Shown here: one piece after another, positions 7,182 to 9,616 of the stretch
Layout of the letters: every line of letters starts with the position of its first letter
Numbering within the stretch: the stretch's first letter is position 1
From: CAZQDP01 sp964592375
Lineage (GTDB): Bacteria; Bacillota; Clostridia; RUG12999
Direction: 5' to 3'
DNA: 9,616 bases
NCBI GenBank assembly: GCA_964592375.1
Contig: CAZQDP010000079.1
Span: forward strand, 1-9,616
Position numbers and translations under genes: made by a program
The notes under the pieces: generated by a model
Seen by the model: only the letters and a program-made list of their open reading frames with translations
The model's database searches: none
Told to the model about the DNA's origin: nothing

Positions 7182-9584
7182 ATGAAATTTCGCAAAGCAA
7201 TACTCTTGGCAATGGCAATGCTCATCACATGGATACCCTTTGGCAATGTGGCAGGAGCAACCGATGCGGACATGGTTTTCTACATAGGAAGCAACAAAGC
7301 AGTAGTGAGCGGCTCGCAGGTGCAACTGGACGACGGGAACGAAGAGGTAACTGCACAGCTACGCCAAAACAGAGCATTTTTACCCGTTCGATTTGTAGCG
7401 CAAAATTTAGGACTTGGCGTTCAGTGGAATGAAGAACTTGGCAAGGTTACACTCAGCGGAGGTGGCAAGCAAATTTCCTTTGTTATCGGCAGTGATATCA
7501 TGGAAATAGATGGCGTGCAAAAGCAGCTTGATGCCCAGCCGTTTTTGTACAATGACAGAACATATCTGCCGCTTCGTGCCATCGGAGAAAGCTTTGGAAA
7601 GCAGGTGTACTACGATCGGGGACTAATCATTATCCATGATGGGAGTAAAGCGTATAAGGCAGAAAGTGACACTGTGCTTATCAACCAATATATTGACACG
7701 CTCAGCATGGTGCCGGTGGTGGGTAGCATGGAAAAACTGGCCTCTCTGTTTCCAAATGCACCGGATGCGGATGCAATGGGCGGGGATGGTAGGATGTATT
7801 TGAAAGGATCTACGGCGGGAGCAGCATCGGGAGCAGCCGCACCGGTGCAATCTGTTGCCGTGGCAGATGAGGCACAACAATCAGATGGGAATTATTCTTC
7901 TACCAATGTTCAAGAAAAGGGCGTTGATGAAGCAGATATTATCAAAACAGATGGGGAGTATATCTACAGAATATCTGGTGGCAAGCTATATATCGTTGAT
8001 GCACAGCCGGAGGGTAGCATGAAGGTGCTGGCAACGTATTCTCCGAATATGGAGGGTTTTTGGATTAGAGATATGTATGTGGACGGCGATATGCTGATTT
8101 TGATGGGGCAGGGCTATCGATTTCTGCCGCAGGTAAAAGACAGCGCAAACACGACGGTAGAACCAACTACGCCACAAGCAAAGATGGCACCGGCAAGGCC
8201 GGGCATTATGCCAATACATAGCGGATATAATGCCTCGATTGCAATGGTCCTTGATATTTCAAATCGTGAGAAGCCTACGCTTATACGCAGTGTGGAAACG
8301 GACGGCAGTTATTTGACATCTCGCAAAATCGGCAGCAGTATCTATATGGTGTCGAATGAATATTTTTATTACTTTAAAAATGCTAAACCAGAAGAGGTTA
8401 TTCCTTACTATAAAGATAGCGCAGCCATGAAGGATTATATGCCTATCGAATTGCAAAAGGTGCGCTACATTCCGGGGGGAGATTATAGCAGCTATGCAGT
8501 GGTCACGGGCTTTGATATTCAGAATACAAAACAATCCGCGCAGGTCAGTGCCTACTTGGGTGCCGGAAACAATGTGTATGTATCTCAGAAAAATATGTAT
8601 ATCACTTCCCAAAGATATGAACCACAGGAGCAGGAATCTGTGCCCATCGGCGTTGTGGCACAAGACGCCCAGATAGAAGACATCAGTGCCGCGCAGGACC
8701 CATATAAAGCGGTGATTTATAAATTTTCGCTGCAAAATGGAAATGTTCAATTTCTGGCAAGGGGCAGCGTGCCGGGGCAGGTACTCAACCAATTTTCCAT
8801 GGATGAGCAAAATGAGCATTTCCGAATAGCGACCACCTCTACCTATTATAGAACAAGCCAAACCAGCAGTAATGTTTTTGTACTGGATGCCGCACTACAA
8901 AAGGTAGGATCTATCGAAAAGCTTGCGCCGGGCGAGAGGATATATTCTGTAAGGTATATGCAAGATAGAGCCTATGTGGTGACTTTCCGCCAGGTGGATC
9001 CACTCTTTGTCATCGATTTAAAGGATCCGCAAAAGCCTGCCATACTGGGACAGCTTAAAATCCCGGGCTTTAGTAATTATCTGCATCCGTATGATGAAAA
9101 CCATATCATTGGCTTTGGCAAGGATGCAACAAATGAAGGGATCATGCAAGGCCTGAAAATGGCTATATTTGATGTAACAGATGTGGCAAACCCCAAAGAG
9201 CTTCATAAAGAAGCCATTGGCGATAGAGGTTCTGACTCTAGCTTGTTGTACGATCATAAAGCGCTGATGTTCTCACCCGAAAAAGGAATTTTGGCATTGC
9301 CGGTTACGGTGTATGAAGCAGATAATGCCGATAAAAACGCATATGGCAAATTTGCATTCCAGGGTGCATATATTTACAACATCAGCATTGAAAAAGGGTT
9401 TTCTCTCAAGGGAAGGATTACACATCTTTCCAAGGCGGATTATGCGAATGGCTATGGAGATGGCAATAAATATGTAGATAGAATTTTGTATATCGGCGAT
9501 ACACTCTTCACCTCATCTCCCGCATATATTATGGCAAACGATATGCATTCCTTGGCGCAAAAAGGGCTTGTGGAACTAAAGTAA
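7182..9584 (+). CDS. secreted Cu_amine_oxidN1 and beta-propeller domain protein
   Basis: About 800 residues, exported by an N-terminal signal sequence (MKFRKAILLAMAMLITWIPF, cleavage probably near AGA at 24-26). A Cu_amine_oxidN1-like domain follows at about 40-155, with the repeated signatures RAFLPVRFVAQNLG (64-77) and RTYLPLRAIGESFG (126-139). An Ala/Gly/Gln-rich linker (about 208-237) leads into a long C-terminal domain (about 240-800) opening with the motif STNVQEKGVDEADIIKTDGE (240-259). That motif is typical of the secreted beta-propeller family COG4880/PF09826, and recurrent strand patterns such as VLDIS..KP and VIDLKDPQKP suggest propeller blades. Function in the cell wall or surface is unknown; despite the name, no oxidase catalytic domain is present. 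Start choice: GGTGG at 7169-7173 suits ATG 7182 (8 bases), and the protein then begins with a standard Lys/Arg n-region. ATG 7167 and 7179 are in-frame alternatives. It is divergent from the efflux operon and probably shares an operon with the gene starting at 9614. Confidence 0.93.
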   Translation: MKFRKAILLAMAMLITWIPFGNVAGATDADMVFYIGSNKAVVSGSQVQLDDGNEEVTAQLRQNRAFLPVRFVAQNLGLGVQWNEELGKVTLSGGGKQISFVIGSDIMEIDGVQKQLDAQPFLYNDRTYLPLRAIGESFGKQVYYDRGLIIIHDGSKAYKAESDTVLINQYIDTLSMVPVVGSMEKLASLFPNAPDADAMGGDGRMYLKGSTAGAASGAAAPVQSVAVADEAQQSDGNYSSTNVQEKGVDEADIIKTDGEYIYRISGGKLYIVDAQPEGSMKVLATYSPNMEGFWIRDMYVDGDMLILMGQGYRFLPQVKDSANTTVEPTTPQAKMAPARPGIMPIHSGYNASIAMVLDISNREKPTLIRSVETDGSYLTSRKIGSSIYMVSNEYFYYFKNAKPEEVIPYYKDSAAMKDYMPIELQKVRYIPGGDYSSYAVVTGFDIQNTKQSAQVSAYLGAGNNVYVSQKNMYITSQRYEPQEQESVPIGVVAQDAQIEDISAAQDPYKAVIYKFSLQNGNVQFLARGSVPGQVLNQFSMDEQNEHFRIATTSTYYRTSQTSSNVFVLDAALQKVGSIEKLAPGERIYSVRYMQDRAYVVTFRQVDPLFVIDLKDPQKPAILGQLKIPGFSNYLHPYDENHIIGFGKDATNEGIMQGLKMAIFDVTDVANPKELHKEAIGDRGSDSSLLYDHKALMFSPEKGILALPVTVYEADNADKNAYGKFAFQGAYIYNISIEKGFSLKGRITHLSKADYANGYGDGNKYVDRILYIGDTLFTSSPAYIMANDMHSLAQKGLVELK

Positions 9585-9595
9585 AAAAGTAATTT

Positions 9596-9616
9596 AAAAA
9601 GGTGCAGCGAAAAATG
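9596..9616 (+). CDS. start of a downstream gene, cut by the window edge
   Basis: Thirty bases after the beta-propeller stop codon, AAAAAGGTG (9596-9604) looks like a ribosome-binding site and is followed after 9 bases by ATG at 9614-9616, the last three bases of the window. No terminator-like hairpin lies between, so a co-transcribed gene is likely. Nothing of its product can be seen, and chance occurrence of ATG here is possible. Confidence 0.45.

Noticed and set aside
7162..7182. Six-codon mini-frame (MGWWQK) ending on the ATGATG of the beta-propeller gene, resembling a leader peptide.
   Set aside because: No suitably spaced ribosome-binding site (GGAA is 17 bases away), no attenuator hairpins and no link to tryptophan metabolism.
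7902..7912. Extra operator half-sites (AATGTTCAA here and again near 8742) inside the beta-propeller gene.
   Set aside because: Only single half-sites without a second arm, within coding sequence; expected by chance.
8259..8861. 200-codon open frame on the minus strand inside the beta-propeller gene.
   Set aside because: Antisense shadow of a clearly coding gene; the translated sequence is His/Ile-rich and has no recognisable domain or ribosome-binding site.

Overview
The window most likely comes from an anaerobic Bacillota (Clostridia-like) chromosome. The reasons are a K+-dependent, Na+-type membrane pyrophosphatase, a TM287/TM288-type heterodimeric ABC exporter, a secreted protein with a copper-amine-oxidase-type N-terminal domain, Shine-Dalgarno (SD)-led genes, and a sigma-A promoter matching the consensus. 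This lineage is inferred from gene content alone; no marker gene is present. There are five protein genes, no rRNA, tRNA, CRISPR array or insertion sequence that I could recognise, and coding density is high.

Layout, left to right. Positions 1-111 are non-coding and hold small hairpins and a Fur-box-like sequence. A minus-strand gene at 112-2208 encodes the membrane pyrophosphatase (hppA). A 187-bp gap follows. Then a three-gene minus-strand operon reads leftwards from about 6950: an EamA/DMT-family permease (5999-6874), an ABC exporter subunit with a degenerate ATPase site (4254-5987), and its catalytically canonical partner (2396-4273). The genes are 11 bp apart and then overlapping or abutting. 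A divergent 292-307 bp intergenic region separates this operon from a plus-strand gene (about 7182-9584). That gene encodes a secreted or surface protein with an N-terminal Cu_amine_oxidN1-like domain and a large C-terminal beta-propeller. An SD sequence and an ATG occupy the last bases of the window, so a further co-directional gene probably follows.

How they work together. The two ABC subunits should form one heterodimeric exporter with one working and one degenerate nucleotide site, co-expressed with a drug/metabolite-type permease as an efflux unit. The operon has a perfect TTGACA-17-TATAAT promoter. A 27-bp near-perfect palindrome lies immediately downstream of the predicted transcription start, which strongly suggests repression by a dimeric regulator encoded elsewhere. 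The pyrophosphatase is an independent energy-conserving ion pump. The beta-propeller protein has no evident functional link to the others. I found no clear evidence of a wholly new system; the promoter/operator of the efflux operon is the most informative non-coding signal.
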